Assembly: GCA_958496175.1 (NCBI GenBank)
Contig: OY292278.1
Location: forward strand, 32,798,001-32,862,000
Reading direction: 5' to 3'
Source: Sisyra terminalis
Taxonomy: Eukaryota > Arthropoda > Insecta > Neuroptera > Sisyridae
DNA length: 64,000 bases
A model generated the notes under the pieces. That model saw nothing but the letters and a program-made list of their open reading frames with translations. It ran no database searches and was not told where the DNA came from. The position numbers and the translations under genes were made by a program. This document shows positions 12,562 to 24,800 of this stretch, piece after piece. Every line of letters begins with the position of its first letter. Positions within the stretch are counted from its first letter, which is position 1.

Positions 12562-12590
12562 CTGATGAGGTTACGATAAGTAACGAAACG
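12562..12590 (+). ncRNA. Hammerhead-like motif, P1 right arm
   Basis: CTGATGA, one extra G, perfect stem GTTAC/GTAAC with loop GATAA, then GAAACG, followed by TAGCTAATTG. This mirrors the left-arm copy and differs only at the extra base. Confidence 0.5.
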
Positions 12591-12663
12591 TAGCTAATTG
12601 AATAATAAAAATATTAAATAAAAAAAACAATCTTAAACAACCTGAATTGTCTTCTTATGTAAA

Positions 12664-12982
12664 AAAATAAAAGCTGAGATCTGAATTTTATCATCTATAA
12701 GACTAACAGGCAAACAAAAATTTGGTTTATAAGATTTCTAATTTTTGGGTGATTCTGATAGGAAAAAATATGATTTTACACAAGGAAAATTAGAAGTTTA
12801 TAATTTTCTTAAAAATTCAGCAAAATAGGACTATACGCTCGTATGCAAAAATCATCTACAATCTTATATAAAATTTATAATTTTTTCCTATTGTCTTTTC
12901 CATTTTCTCGCAACAAAATCTTATGTGAAAATTTAAATTTCAAGAATCTGACCATTTTCACACTAAATCTTTAATTAAATCT
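12664..12982. other. Spacer between palindromes P1 and P2
   Basis: AT-rich sequence between the two related palindromes. Just after P1 it begins AAAAGCTGAGATCTGAATTT then TATCATCTAT, and the same text follows P2 at about 13331. The duplicated unit therefore includes flanking sequence and not only the palindrome. Confidence 0.6.
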
Positions 12983-13040
12983 TTTAAATAAGAAGAAAAT
13001 TCAGGTTTTTAAGATCTTTTTATTTTTTATTTAATATTTT

Positions 13041-13069
13041 CGTTTCGTTATTAATCGTAACTTCCTCAG
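13041..13069 (-). ncRNA. Hammerhead-like motif, P2 left arm
   Basis: Minus strand: CTGAGGA, extra A, GTTAC, loop GATTA, ATAAC, then GAAACG. Four of five stem pairs remain. Confidence 0.4.
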
Positions 13070-13212
13070 ACTTCCTGATTCACAAAAATAAAATATTTTT
13101 AATTTAAATTCAATAAATAAATAAAAATTCTTTATAAATTTTATTTAAATAATTTTTTAATTTATTTATTGAATTTAAATTAAAAATATTTTATTTTTGT
13201 GAATCAAGAAGC

Positions 13213-13241
13213 CTGAGGAAGTTACGATTTGTAACGAAACG
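13213..13241 (+). ncRNA. Hammerhead-like motif, P2 right arm
   Basis: CTGAGGA, extra A, perfect GTTAC/GTAAC stem with loop GATTT, then GAAACG and TAGCTAATTG. Confidence 0.45.
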
Positions 13242-13329
13242 TAGCTAATTGAATAATAATAATATTAAATAAAAAATAAAAAACAAAAAGATCTTAAATA
13301 ACCTGAATTTTCTTCTTATTTAAAAGATA

Positions 13330-13800
13330 TAAAAGCTGAGATCTGAATTTTATCATCTATTAATTAAATCGTTAAAGAAAACAATGCCTACTTACAATCG
13401 ACTTCCTTATATTCAAGCTTTCAATACCGAAATATATATTTTACTAATAAACATATTTTCGATTGAATGTGAGGAAGAAAAAACATTTTTTTAAGAATAA
13501 GTTTTACTGTCTCTTATTTTAAAATGCCTTAGTCCATTTTTTTTCTGAATTTAAGTGAGCTTTGACCTTATATCCAAAAGCTTCTTAAAAGCTTCATTGA
13601 TGAACCATTACTGAGAAAGTTCTCTACTGTATTTTCTTTATTCATCTGACGAAAGCAAAAACTCGAATTCTGATTCTAAAAAAAAGAAAAAAATTCTTAT
13701 TTGATTTTCAAACGAGAAAATTCGTTGGGAACAATTTGAGCGAATCGAATCTGAATTGAAATGTAACAGGTGTGACATTAGTTGATATTTGATGGATTTA
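13330..13800. other. AT-rich stretch without gene
   Basis: Nothing recognisable beyond the duplicated flank of P2 at its left edge. Confidence 0.5.
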
Positions 13801-14560
13801 CGAGCTGATGCCTATTAACACACATTCCCCTCGATGAATATTTTACCTGGCAATATAATCGATCAAAATTTGTCGACTAGTGAACATGTGAATACACACC
13901 AATGTTGTCAACCTGCACAATTCCTACATGTTCAAGTGCCCGTTCCCCTCGTTCTCAAGCAATTATTTACACAAACGTGTGTTATTGTAATGTAGCTTCG
14001 ATTAAGCCGAGTCGATTGATATTTCCCACTGGCTCATTTAACCTTAACTACGCGTAGGCGAAATAGGAGACATCGCCATAACATATAAAACATCGAAAGG
14101 ACTTGGCTGGAAATGGTGCAGCAGGCAACAACACACACTAAATGTAACGCAACAGGTGGTTTTTGTAAACGCCTCTGGAAAGCGCGTTCGCTACGTTCAA
14201 CAAACATTTACAATAATAAACTTAACACCTTCGCCCTCTCCCACAGTTCCCAACCAGCGACGTGTTCTCCCGTCTTAATCTGCGGGTCAACACGTATTTA
14301 ACTCGATATTAATAGGCCAATAACAACACACACCGGCCATCGTCTTATTAAGCCATTCATCTTAAGACAACCGATTCTTGAGCTGAATTCCTTGATATAC
14401 TCGCTGGTAATTAAGCTCTTCGTAAACCTCACGGTACGATCTCTTGCGGCTAAAAGAGAAATTTCGTTTTTGAGGTTTTAGTGGCGAGGCACGATTGATT
14501 TGAGCAGATAAAAGTTAATGGCTTCCCGTTTTATATGCGAAAAAATACTCATTAACAAGT
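13800..14560. other. GC-richer non-coding island 2
   Basis: Repeat-free block of mixed composition. It includes a homeodomain-type patch (ATTAATAGGCCAATAACA near 14306, then CTTATTAAGCCATTCATC near 14343). The one open frame of note (14113-14301, 62 codons) has no family signature. Candidate regulatory or conserved block. Confidence 0.4.
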
Positions 14561-14729
14561 AAATGTGTAAGGGTGTGTTTACACGAGATATGCTAATGAA
14601 TAATATTGAAATGGAAATCTCGATTTCAAATCGTTATTGTTTTTTGTTTTCGTCGAAAATGTCCACATTTAAATAAGAAATAAAAACAATTTGAAGATTA
14701 AGAGAAAAGACTAGGAAAGCTATGGAAAA

Positions 14730-15090
14730 GGGTTTATTGGAACCAAAGTCGGAACCAGAAATTTTAAATGGGATTTTTCGGAATTGTAATCGGAATTGTT
14801 AAGGGGAGTTTTAAAAAAATAATTGAATTATAATTATAACTTCTTTCTCTTAGATCAGTTAAATTTAAATGATAAAACACACGAGTAATATGATCAATAA
14901 AACTACGTTATTAACAACTTTTAAATTGATTCAAATGATTTTGAAAGAAGCAAATTGTTTTCTTTAAATCAAAGTTAGTTTCCCTTCCGATTAAAACCAA
15001 TTTCAAAACTTGCGTAGTCGAAATCAGTGGTACAAAATCAATTGGAAGTTTCGATTTTTCGGAGTCGGTGTCAAAGCTCCGTAACATCCT
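14730..15090. repeat. Degenerate GGAAC/CGGA-rich repeat tract
   Basis: Irregular repeats of words such as GGAACCAAAGTCGGAACCAG (14740s), TCGGAATTGTAATCGGAATTG and, near 15058, TTTTTCGGAGTCGGTG then CAAAGCTCCG. This looks like a decayed form of an ACTCCGACTC-type minisatellite, also hinted at near 41.9-42.0 and 53.3-53.7 kb. Confidence 0.3.
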
Positions 15091-15099
15091 TAGAAGATG

Positions 15100-15885
15100 A
15101 AAACCCTAACTTATACAATATTTTTCCGAATTTTCACTTTTAGGACCCTTTTATTATTGTTAAACAACCCTTTAAAAAGCTACAACCTTCGAATACTTTT
15201 GTATACTTTTTATTATTTTTTTTCTATTCTCACATGTCCTTGATCTTTTCAAAATTCCCTTTTACCTCCTCTACTAACTTCATTTTCTTTTAAAATTATT
15301 CTCCTTTAGAAAATCTATCTATACTGCGTTAAATATGGGAAAATATTTTTTTAAGGAAACAAAATCAGGACAGAACTTAAAGCGGTTTGAAAGTTAATTT
15401 TGAATTCCGTTTCTTAAATATCTTTTTTAAATTGACTTTAAACATTGGGTTTTGGAGTATACAAAAAATGATGCAAATTTTTCGAAAAAAATACATTTTG
15501 AAATTTAGAATTACAAAAAAAAAGTGGCTTGTAAAAACATAATCATTAGAAATTTATTGAAACAAAAATTGTACACACTTTCCGCTAAAAATAAACTGTA
15601 GTAAACCAAGGTATTGGAGGGGTGATAGAGATAACGTAAGAATTAGTAAAAGTTAAGTTATGCTGGGTACCTGTATTGGTCTCAATTTTTTAAGCAATTA
15701 TGCTAGACTGTCACTGCTTTTTTCTTGTTTTTTAAAGAAGTGTAATTTGAAATACTTATTTATTTAAGGCTAAGCAATAATAAGATTTGCATTGCTTTAG
15801 TAGTTTCTTGCAATTCAACTTTTTGCAGGATAAATAATCGGTAGTGCTTAAACAATACATCAACGTAAAATGTATTGTCGACTAA
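15100..15885. other. AT-rich stretch without gene
   Basis: No recognisable feature. Confidence 0.5.
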
Positions 15886-15889
15886 TTTA

Positions 15890-16085
15890 TGAAATATAAT
15901 TGACAAAAGTAAACTATAAACATAAATTTCTTTAAAAGTTTAAAGAAAATGTATTTATAATGAATTGCTCTAAATGTTATATGTATTTCGATTGTCAAGC
16001 AAGCAAGCCGTGGTTATTAAGTAGTATTGGATCGCTTAACAACTGTTATGTGCTCAGTCACATCGCTATAGTAGCTTTGTGGAGT
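15890..16085 (-). mobile_element. Half copy of inverted-repeat element family A
   Basis: Begins ATTGACAAAAGTAAACTATA then AACATAAATTT, matching the terminal repeat of the complete element at 22453. It continues with TATTTCGATTGTCAAGCAAG and GTGGTTATTAAGTAGTATTGG then AACTGTTATGTG, as in the other copies. Only one arm is present. Confidence 0.6.
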
Positions 16086-16089
16086 TTAT

Positions 16090-17535
16090 GAATCGGTAAT
16101 GTAAAAAGTTTATTAAATGGATTTATAATTGGCTTAAACTGCTGTTTTCATTGACTTCATGGGATTTCATGACTTCATGCTGATTTCATGAGTTGTCATT
16201 TGTGCCTAAATTTTTAGTAAAATTCATAATTTTAACTAAGCTCTACCAATGTACAAACTAATAAACCAGTTTCACTGTCCAGTTTTGAACTGTTGCCCTG
16301 AATCAGGAATTTTAGCTGGGATCTATTCATAAGACTCAATTGATGACTTGTTGAAATTTATCTCAGAATCAGGTCTAACCAATCAAGAACCAGAATCAGG
16401 AATGATCGGACTCAGCACTAAGACTCAATAGTTCTACTATTTATAAGTAATCGGTAAGAAAACCCCTCACAAATGAGAAAACAGTAGAAGCAAATTCGTG
16501 AAAATTAAGTACTTACTAATTAACCTATGCAAGGTATTTCCTCGAGAATTGAGAACAGAACTCCTACTTTGCCTATTTTTTTATTATGGAGTTAAACTCA
16601 TAAACTTTTAAAGCTGATCATTTAATAGTAAGGTAAATGAGATTTTTAAAACAATTAAATTGAAAAATGGTAAAACAAATATAATGTTACAACGACAAAA
16701 ACAAGAACAAAAGTCTTCGTGTTTTATTTTCAACACAAATTTCTTAACATTCTCTGATATTTCAGACCAAACTACTACTGATGAACTACTATTACTACCT
16801 ACTCTGATGAAAACACCCAAACATATTAGAATCTTTTAGTCGCATACTTTGCAGTAATGAATTCTGTCAATGGGTTCCATTGTGTAATTTTTACACAAAT
16901 TGGGTAGTTTTAAAATTTGCTCTATTTTAATCCCATTTTAGTTGTATTTCCGTTGTGATTTTTGTCACAGTATAAAAAATGTAATATTCACAAATATATT
17001 TAGAATTGCAAAATTTTGTGTTAAACTGCACATTGATAGAATGTAAGTTATATTCTCAGTTATTTTTTTGTCCACCTCCTGTTATTCTACAGACTAAGTT
17101 CTAATCTAATCTATTCTAGTTAATAAGATAGAAAAAAAGCTCTGGAATGGGATTTTTTCCAAACCGTGTTTTTTTGATAGATTTCGTTTGACCATATCTG
17201 ATCATTTTCCTGAATTCGACTTTCCGAATGATTATTTCTCTCATCAACTTTTCTCCTGAATATTATCATTTTTTAAATTATATTTTTGCTATCATACCTT
17301 CTTGTAAATTATCCCTTAAAGTACATTTTTTAAATAAGTAATGTGACAGATAAAATTTAATATAACAGATATAATTATATTATATACAGATATAATAATA
17401 ACAGATAAAATTGTAATCACTGATCATAAACTGTAATTTTAATTTTAATAATATGATCAGTAAGAAAAGTACCGATAAAAGGATTGGGAATTTTTGAGTT
17501 GCAAAACTTTTTATCATTCATTAAAAGTTTTCACG
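16090..17535. other. AT-rich stretch; weak direct repeats at 16.27-16.44 kb
   Basis: No gene. Between 16265 and 16440 the words GAATCAGGA and AAGACTCAAT each occur twice or more, perhaps another decayed minisatellite. A hairpin with 10-bp perfect arms (ACTGATCATA and TATGATCAGT) lies at about 17418-17462. Confidence 0.4.
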
Positions 17536-17539
17536 CACA

Positions 17540-18960
17540 TATCTAAACAGCTTAAATCGCTACAACCCCACGTCAATATTTGCTAGAGCCCTAAATGACG
17601 ATTGGCTCCCACGGCCGAAATAACCTGTATCATATACGGCGGGTAAGATTTGAAAATTTGCAACAAAATGTGAATAATTTTAAACGAATGTAATAGAATA
17701 GATAGGACAGAACTAAACTACAATCCGTTGAGCTTATCTATCCACGTTACACAATATAAATATCCGAGAGGGAGACATCAAATCAACACTAGCAAATCTA
17801 AGAGCTGTTTCAAGTGCGCCTACCATCATACAATACCGGAGTCTCGAAATGTCGAAATATGGAAGGAAATATTTACAGTATCAAAGGCACGCTTCGAGCG
17901 TGGAAACAGCGCGTTGAAATGTGTGAGTAAGGTAAATACGAAACGGGTGCCGGGTGGCCTTTCCATATAGATATGTTCGTAAGGGGATGAAATGTCCACC
18001 ACCTCATTTGGACTGCGGCAGCCGGAAGTCTCGATGGCATAGTTCACATAAACCCCTGCTTCGCCCACCCCCTGAGAAACTTACTAGACAGGATGGACTA
18101 TTCAGCTATCTCAATGTATTAGCTGCTCTTCTAATATCACACAGCCAGGTAATGGAGTGCGAATCCGCGATATGCTAAAACTGTTTCCATACACCCTCTC
18201 ATATAATACACCCGTTCAACATACACTTTCTCACCCTTAAACCTCAAACCAGCCCTTTTCAAAACTTATATATCCTTTATCCATTTCAACATTTCAACCC
18301 CTTTGTCTCATTTGTATTTACATTAAGTTATACAAGTACATATTTCTACACGAGTACTTTCAACGCTTTTTTCAATTGATTGAATTATTTATGTTTTTCA
18401 AGAAAAATAACATCAAACCTGAAATTCATAACCTGAAAGCATCAACTATAAAACGTTGAAATTCAGCCGAAAGCTCGAAAAAATTTATATTATGCAATCT
18501 TATCCCACACTGTATGATATCCTAAACGATTCACAAGTTATAAAGATGATAGTGATATAAAATAAAGTATCCCATCCGTGGCGCCAATGTTTGTATACTA
18601 TTGTCACCCTTGTGGAAACCAACATCTCGTTTGTTGTATGCATAAAACCGTCATCCCTCGTTCGAATGGCGCGATTCATGAGTCGGATATTATCCGAAAG
18701 CCACCCCCAAATAAAATGTAAAGGATGGCTATACATATTTACATATATCGATCACTATTGGGTCGTAAACGAATCCCGTTTATCTTCCTTATCTGACAAA
18801 ACTGTAAAGATCTTTGGCAACGTTTAACAAACGCTCCCTTAAGGAACCATCGAATGATGCGAACGGCCTCCGTTAAGGTTACGAATAACGACCCATATAG
18901 TCATTGTATTGCTAATATCTTCCAATCATGATGGATAGTTTATTAAATTACGGCCTTTAC
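17540..18960. other. GC-richer non-coding island 3
   Basis: Two adjoining repeat-free blocks (17.55-18.3 and 18.5-18.95 kb) of mixed composition. Overlapping open frames on both strands (17728-17970, 17826-18068, 17954-18178, 18500-18827) show no protein family or clear splice context. Homeodomain-like words such as GGTCGTAAACG occur near 18760. Candidate regulatory or conserved block. Confidence 0.4.
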
Positions 18961-21780
18961 CTGCCTAAAACTAGGCTTGAAAAACTAAAGTTTCACAAAA
19001 ACGAACAAAAGTTAAAAAAAAATGTTTAAAAATTATAAACTACTTGTTAAAATTTGGTGTACTTAGTGCAGCAGTTAAAAAAATAAGATATAGGAAAAAC
19101 GTACCATCTTTTTACTTCGGATTTTATATCCGAAAGTTTAATCTTCATAATGTAACATTAAAGAAATTCGTTCGAAAATTTTTAAACCAACGATGAGAAA
19201 AAAGAATGGTCCGATTTTTTAATTCTTTTTGGTTCTATTTAAATTTAGAAAGGTAAATAGTCTTCAAAGAGTGAGAAAATAGGGGACGAATAACTTGTAC
19301 CCAAAATTTGGGGTAAAAGCCAATATTACAGCCACTAAAGTGCGTCGATTCGAAAAACTTTTGAGCAAAAATATTAAGGTTTTTTAAAGTTTCTAAATAA
19401 TAACTAGAAACAACTTTAAATATCCACCGGCAAATTGGAAAATTGAGAAAAACTTTTTGAATGGATGGTGGAATTTTGTCATCAGAATGGGTACTCGAAG
19501 CTTTTGTTTTGAAGAAGGCCATGTGATTTAAATAATTTTCTAGATCTTTTTAAACATTTTTTCTTGAATCCTCAAAAATTTTCGGGAAAATAGAAACAAT
19601 ATTACTTAATAATTGATGGATATTTAAGCCCATCCCTTGAAACTGAGAAATATATCAAAAACCGTTAAGGTGTAAGGATAAAACGTTCACGCATGTAACT
19701 ATGTCTATTTTTCACCCATCGGGTTGAATTTTCCTGGAAAGTCAAAAGTTTTTAAAAACAAATATTTAAATATTTAAAAATAGGATACTTTAGAAACTTT
19801 AACTGATTTTCGACAATGGAAATTGCAGGGCAATCTAATAAAAATATGCATTTAAAAGCAGTCTCAGGAAAATAAGTCATAAATATATTAGCCAAAAAAT
19901 TCGGTAAAACCACTACGATATATGGTATTCTTTAAAATTTTATCTAATGACATATAAATATACTGAGTTTCTTCCATGTAGCACGATAATAATAACAAAA
20001 TCTATTAAATACTTTCCAAGAGCCAGAAAATTGTGGAAATTTTTTATACTTTTGAAGTGTTCAAAAAAAAAAATACAAATTCAATAAAAATTACCACAAA
20101 AATTCAATTTATTTCTACAGCTATTAGAACAAATTAAAACAAAATAGTTATACAAAACTCTTATTAAGTTGAGCGTCATTTCCTAGAATTCTATACTTCT
20201 TATAAATAATTCGTAAGTTTGGTAGTTTGGCGCCGACTTAATGAGTTATTTATGTTGGCTTAGGTCTTCTTGTCAAATTTATTTTTTCGTCAACATTATT
20301 TTATTATATTAGTGTAAATAATTACGAAGATATTTTTAAATTATTTTACACTAAATCATTGGAATAGAAAGAAGTAAACATTAATTTTAGTAAAATAGGT
20401 TATAAAGAAATCTTGTACAGATTAGTAAGTAAACAAACGTAACATTTTGATAGAAATAAGTATTCATTCATGTAATAAGTAAATATTTTCAATTATAAAC
20501 TAATTTGATTTTTGTTTAACTATTTAAACAATTTGAAACCATTTCCGTTTACTTTGGATCAATTCTGCTTTACAAATTTTAATTAAAATGCTAGAGGCTG
20601 AATTAGGTTTAGTTTTAATTCCACCAGATATCCTCAATTTTATCCTGACCATCATATTTTTTCTGAGACTATTTAAACCGCGACGAAAATTCAACGAATT
20701 TCCTTCATAATAGAAGGAAATATTTAAACTAAATTTAAACCCATATATTCCAATTAATTACTCAAGCCATCCAGATGTTGTAGAAACAGCTGCGTATATA
20801 ATTTCCAAGATATGATCTAACCTTTTTTTAAAATACGATCAATCGACCTTCGATTTCAACCATTGCATTTCAAAGACGCTTTTAAATTAATCAATAGTGA
20901 TCTTTAAATAAAAATAATACATTAATAACATACAACAAACCTCTCAAAACCATCAAGAGGCAAGTTGTACGGAAAAAATTAAATACAAAAAACGTGTGGT
21001 CAATATTTTTTTGAAAAATCCCACAATTAATGAAGCAATCGAAAATTAATGATTTTTCATTGTCTTTATATTTGCTATCAATTGGTTTCATCAATCATTA
21101 TTAACCGCCTCCATAAATTTTCAAATTATATTTTTTATCGAAACTAACGGTGAGTTAATTCCTAGTTTATAAAATTTGATAATTTCCAACACCTCTCGGT
21201 ACCTTCATTTAAATGCAGTTGATTATATAAAGATCAATTACCCGTATATAATTTTTTTTAAATTTGATAAAATTCTATCGAAAAACACTAATGATTATTA
21301 TGTAAGGGCAGTGAACTTAACAATTTTATCATTTTTTCGTTCCTTTGTAGCAAAGTTTATAGTTAATTAGAAAAATTACCATCAGCAAATACGATTTATA
21401 TTTACGTGGGGTCCGCTGTAAATATTTCATATCTTTTGCATTTTATACGAGAAGTTTCTATATCTTATCGTCTTATACTCACACAATTTTCACTTTAAGT
21501 GATTTTCCTCGTAGAATAGAATTGATATGATTGTCGTCACTTACCTGAAAGCAAAAAGAAAAACCATTAATGTCAGTTAATTGAAATCGTTAGTATATCA
21601 GTTTGATAACAAGAATTATGTATACAATTGTGAATAAATACAAGAAAAATGCACACATTTTTTGTTGAAGTTCAAAAAAAAAAATTTTTTTTTCTGAAAA
21701 CTTTGAATTTGATTTACATATTTTCTATGAATAAGCCAATTAGGTATTATAAAAAAAAACGCTCCAAACAATAAAAGCTG
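18960..21780. other. AT-rich stretch without recognised feature
   Basis: Long AT-rich interval. The short open frames at 19235-19522 and 20891-21094 look like chance. No terminal repeats were seen. Confidence 0.45.
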
Positions 21781-21783
21781 TAA

Positions 21784-21925
21784 GCCTACTGACGACCGAG
21801 CGGTCAAGGTGGCCGCTCCAAAACTGATAGAAGTTGGTATCAAATCTCGTATCGAGCAAATTTTCGATATTTCTCGAATTACGGATTTTTATTAACCCTA
21901 GAGTCATTAAAGACTTGAATAACTT
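21784..21925 (+). mobile_element. tRNA-derived SINE, near full-length head and body
   Basis: Head GACCGAGCGGTCAAGG is a class II (Ser/Leu-type) tRNA A-box region. The B-box zone (GGTATCAAATC) follows, then CGTATCGAGCAAATTTTCGA, CTCGAATTACGGATTTTTAT and TAACCCTAGAGTC. There is no acceptor-stem pairing, so this is not a working tRNA gene. The 3' tail (GACGGTAAATAA in other copies) is lost. Confidence 0.8.
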
Positions 21926-22452
21926 TGTTTTGTTCTGCGTTGTTTAAAAAATCTTGACTAGAACCTCTCAACTTTAAAAAATATTCCCAATTAAAAGATT
22001 TGAATTTATTTACCCTTTAATTTTGCACTGTTAACGTTTTAAGCATAAACTTAATAATATACATATTTGTACGCCAAGTCAAAGAATAGAGATTCATCAC
22101 GGTTTTAAACTACATAAATTCGGTTTTTAGCTTATACGCCCTTGTATTGACAATAATCTTGCATCCCTTATTATATAGAAGTTTTAAATTTGCTAAAACT
22201 AAAGTATGATAATATATTTCGCGTCCGTTAAAATTGGTACCTCTGTTTGAAGTAAAATTTAATGGTTTAAAAGATTCTGGACTACAAAAAGGAGTAATTG
22301 TAAGATTACTCCGATGTCCATTTGTTTAAGGATTTATTTAGTATCAAGGTAAAATTGATACCAATTACATAAATTTTCAACTTTTTGGGACTAAAAAACG
22401 CAAGTTTCTTATGTTTGAATAACATATAAAATATATTGTAGTTTTATTTGCG

Positions 22453-22850
22453 TAATAAAATTAACAAAAGTGAACTATAAACATAAATTTGAACAAAAGC
22501 TCATACATATGTATTTTTGGCGTATTGTCCAGGTACGTATTTTAATTGTTTGGTAAGTAGTAAGCATTAATCATTAGTAATATATTGCAGCGTAACTGCT
22601 ATATGATAAGCTACCCATCCTTCTTAACCAATACTCAGGAGACTGCTTGGCAATCGAAATACGTATCAGGACAATAAGTCACAAATACATTTGGATGAGC
22701 TTTTTCTTTAGAATTATTTTTCCGTGGTCATCAAGTAGTTACTGGATTGCAGCGTAACTGCTATGTGATAAGTTTCCCATCTTTAAAAATACATTTGTAT
22801 GTGCTTTTGTTAAAATTAATGTTTACAGTTTACTTTTGTTAATTTTATTA
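22453..22850. mobile_element. Inverted-repeat element family A, complete copy
   Basis: The left end (TAATAAAATTAACAAAAGTG, about 66 bp) is repeated in inverse at the right end (22785-22850) with few changes. Inside, the words GCAGCGTAACTGCTAT and ATGTGATAAG occur twice, once per half. The plus-strand half carries TGCTTGGCAATCGAAATACG, preceded by CTCAGGAGA: a degenerate form of the hammerhead-like motif, better preserved in the copy at 37985. No coding frame. Half copies lie at 15890, 37985 and 42655. It could be a MITE, but the motif and the inverted halves fit PLE-type terminal repeats better. Confidence 0.7.
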
Positions 22851-22869
22851 CATAAATAAGATCATATTA

Positions 22870-24035
22870 TACATGGACTTAATTATTTAAACAATAAAAC
22901 TAATCCAAGACAGGAAAAAAAATCAAATTTGTTAAGCTTTTAAATTTAAGTAACGTTTGTTAAATAACGGTTGAGTTTACCGATTTTAAGTAGCATAAGT
23001 AAATCAAAATCGCAAACATCACTTGCCAATGCTATTGTTTAATGTGCTTTGGATGTGCCATTGTTTTATTTAAATCGTTGCAAGTATGCGCTTAAAAAAA
23101 GGTTTGAAACTATAGTTGAGCAAGCTTAATGCAAATTACTATTAAAATATACATTATCCATAAATGATCAAATTTCCAGTTTAGGTTTCGGCGCTAAATC
23201 AGATCTTGCATTTAATTTCAACTACAGATTTTCTGCCCAAAACCAAAATTATGTTTGCAAGTTTTTTTTTCTTCCCTATATCGATTCCAAATGGGTTATG
23301 CACAACAATGGAACCGCGATTGTTTATAGTTACATACTATACTATAAAACAGTGTATATGATAACACTGTATTGTATTCATTGTAAAAAAGCAGAGTTGA
23401 ATGTATTACTTAAACGATAAACACGTTTGTAGAGTACACTTTTAGTCTTAAGTTTTTAGTTAAACTGAACTGTAATTTAAGAAGAATATATTTAAAAATC
23501 ATTCCCTGTGTTTTTTCTTTGATGGCAAGAAGATGCAAGTAGGTCCCATGTATCCTCGTATCCTCGTATCGGCGTGTTTGTTCAAAAAGTATAGTTACAA
23601 TAAACCATACGATTTTTTAAACATAATTTAAATTAAAGTTTTAAAAAAACTTTTTGTAAATTTAAGACAAAAAAAAACTTTTTGAAACAATCAAATTATT
23701 CATGCTATTGCGACTAGTAACTTTCGATTGAAAGTAGGTACTGTTTATTGTAAATTTTGTGAAATATATACTTTTTGAAGAATTTTCTCCTCACCTCACA
23801 TTGTATTTAAGTATAAAGTTTTATATGTAAAATATATGTTTTCAATTTTTATTATGCAATAGCTTAAGATTTATTTGCGTAATTCCTTTCGCCTTATCTT
23901 ATACGTATATGTGGACACCGAAACAACCTATTGGAAAAATTCGCCAACAAGTCACAATATTTTACGTTACAATATGCAATTATCCTTCGGATTGCTTATT
24001 TATTATAATGTCTTTTCTATCTGTAGGGTATTAAA
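22870..24035. other. AT-rich stretch without gene
   Basis: No recognisable feature apart from a small hairpin with 7-bp arms (ACAGTGT/ACACTGT) near 23350. Confidence 0.45.
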
Positions 24036-24039
24036 TTCA

Positions 24040-24800
24040 TTATATTGTCTCATAATATTGGCGAATCGAAAAAAATATGGGGATGAGTGTAGAGGGTTGG
24101 AGATGGGGACACTTGCCGAAATAACTGCATTCTGATCTGCAATATAAATTTGCTCGCGGCGCAACCGTTATGGAGATGATGGACATAAACGAGTGGTAGA
24201 TTTGAGCAACCCCTAACAATGTGGACAAGGAGTCAGCGGTTTAAACTGGAAATGGGTGAAACATAAATGCATAGGCGCGCGGGACATCCTCCGCAGTTGA
24301 AAGGACAAGGCAAACGAAACGATAACGTTGATCAGATTGGTGAGAATTATACCATTAGTGCAATCGCAAATACAGTGTGTTACAAACGAAATGCATCTGT
24401 ACATTTATACAGTATTTGCGATAACACGCACATGTCCAACGCGAGACAACACATGCAAATGTTAATAGCAGCGGCATCACTGATCCTTTTTATAAAAACG
24501 CCTTCACAATGCTGTCTTTAAGTGGTGTAAATTTATGACGGCGACCGCACTGAATGCTTTTATCATAATGAGTAATTACCATGTAGTCTTCAATGTGGGG
24601 GCAGAACTACTATTGCTTTTTTGGTCGCTATCAAAGACCGCAACACAGATTGTTTCGGCGTTATCAACGGTAGGATCATTGACACATCACATGAAAACTC
24701 CCTTTTCAATGCAATCAATCCCAATCACTCATTTCACTTGGTTTTCCGTTATTAATTAAGTATTCTATTGATTCACTTAACATACCCTTTAATCCATACA
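24040..24800. other. GC-richer non-coding island 4
   Basis: Repeat-free block with CpG words (CTCGCGGCGCAACC, GGCGCGCGGG). Open frames of 60-86 codons on both strands carry no recognisable domain. Contains the hairpin listed separately and an octamer-like ATGCAAAT near 24453. Candidate regulatory or conserved block. Confidence 0.4.
24362..24423 (+). other. Hairpin with 10-bp perfect arms
   Basis: TCGCAAATAC (24364-24373) pairs perfectly with GTATTTGCGA (24412-24421). After one mismatch the pairing extends through GT and a few more bases, leaving a loop under 30 nt. The size is near that of a small precursor hairpin, but the stem is short for a microRNA and the sequence matches no family I recognise. 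It could equally be an inverted pair of binding sites. Confidence 0.25.

Larger units (their letters stand above)
12364..12663. repeat. Palindromic element P1 (about 300 bp) carrying two hammerhead-like motifs
   Basis: The left half, starting TTTAAATAAGAAGGCAATTC, is the near-complete reverse complement of the right half, ending near 12663. The arms are about 130-150 bp and differ by few changes. Each arm holds TAGCTACGTTTCG or its complement, and the motif CTGATGA, a GTTAC/GTAAC stem, then GAAACG. The centre is an A/T-only stretch with its own small palindrome. The arrangement fits two PLE-type terminal repeats in inverted orientation. A related copy, P2, lies 320 bp downstream. Confidence 0.7.
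12983..13328. repeat. Palindromic element P2 (about 345 bp), relative of P1
   Basis: Starts TTTAAATAAGAAGAAAATTC and ends with its complement near 13326. The central palindrome is longer than in P1. Both arms carry the hammerhead-like motif, here with CTGAGGA. The left arm has lost the TTCAATTAGCTA segment present in P1. P1 and P2 share flanks, which suggests a tandem duplication followed by divergence. Confidence 0.7.

Noticed and set aside
17728..18178. Chain of overlapping frames in island 3 as a possible small gene
   Set aside because: No domain, no consistent strand and no convincing splice sites or promoter.
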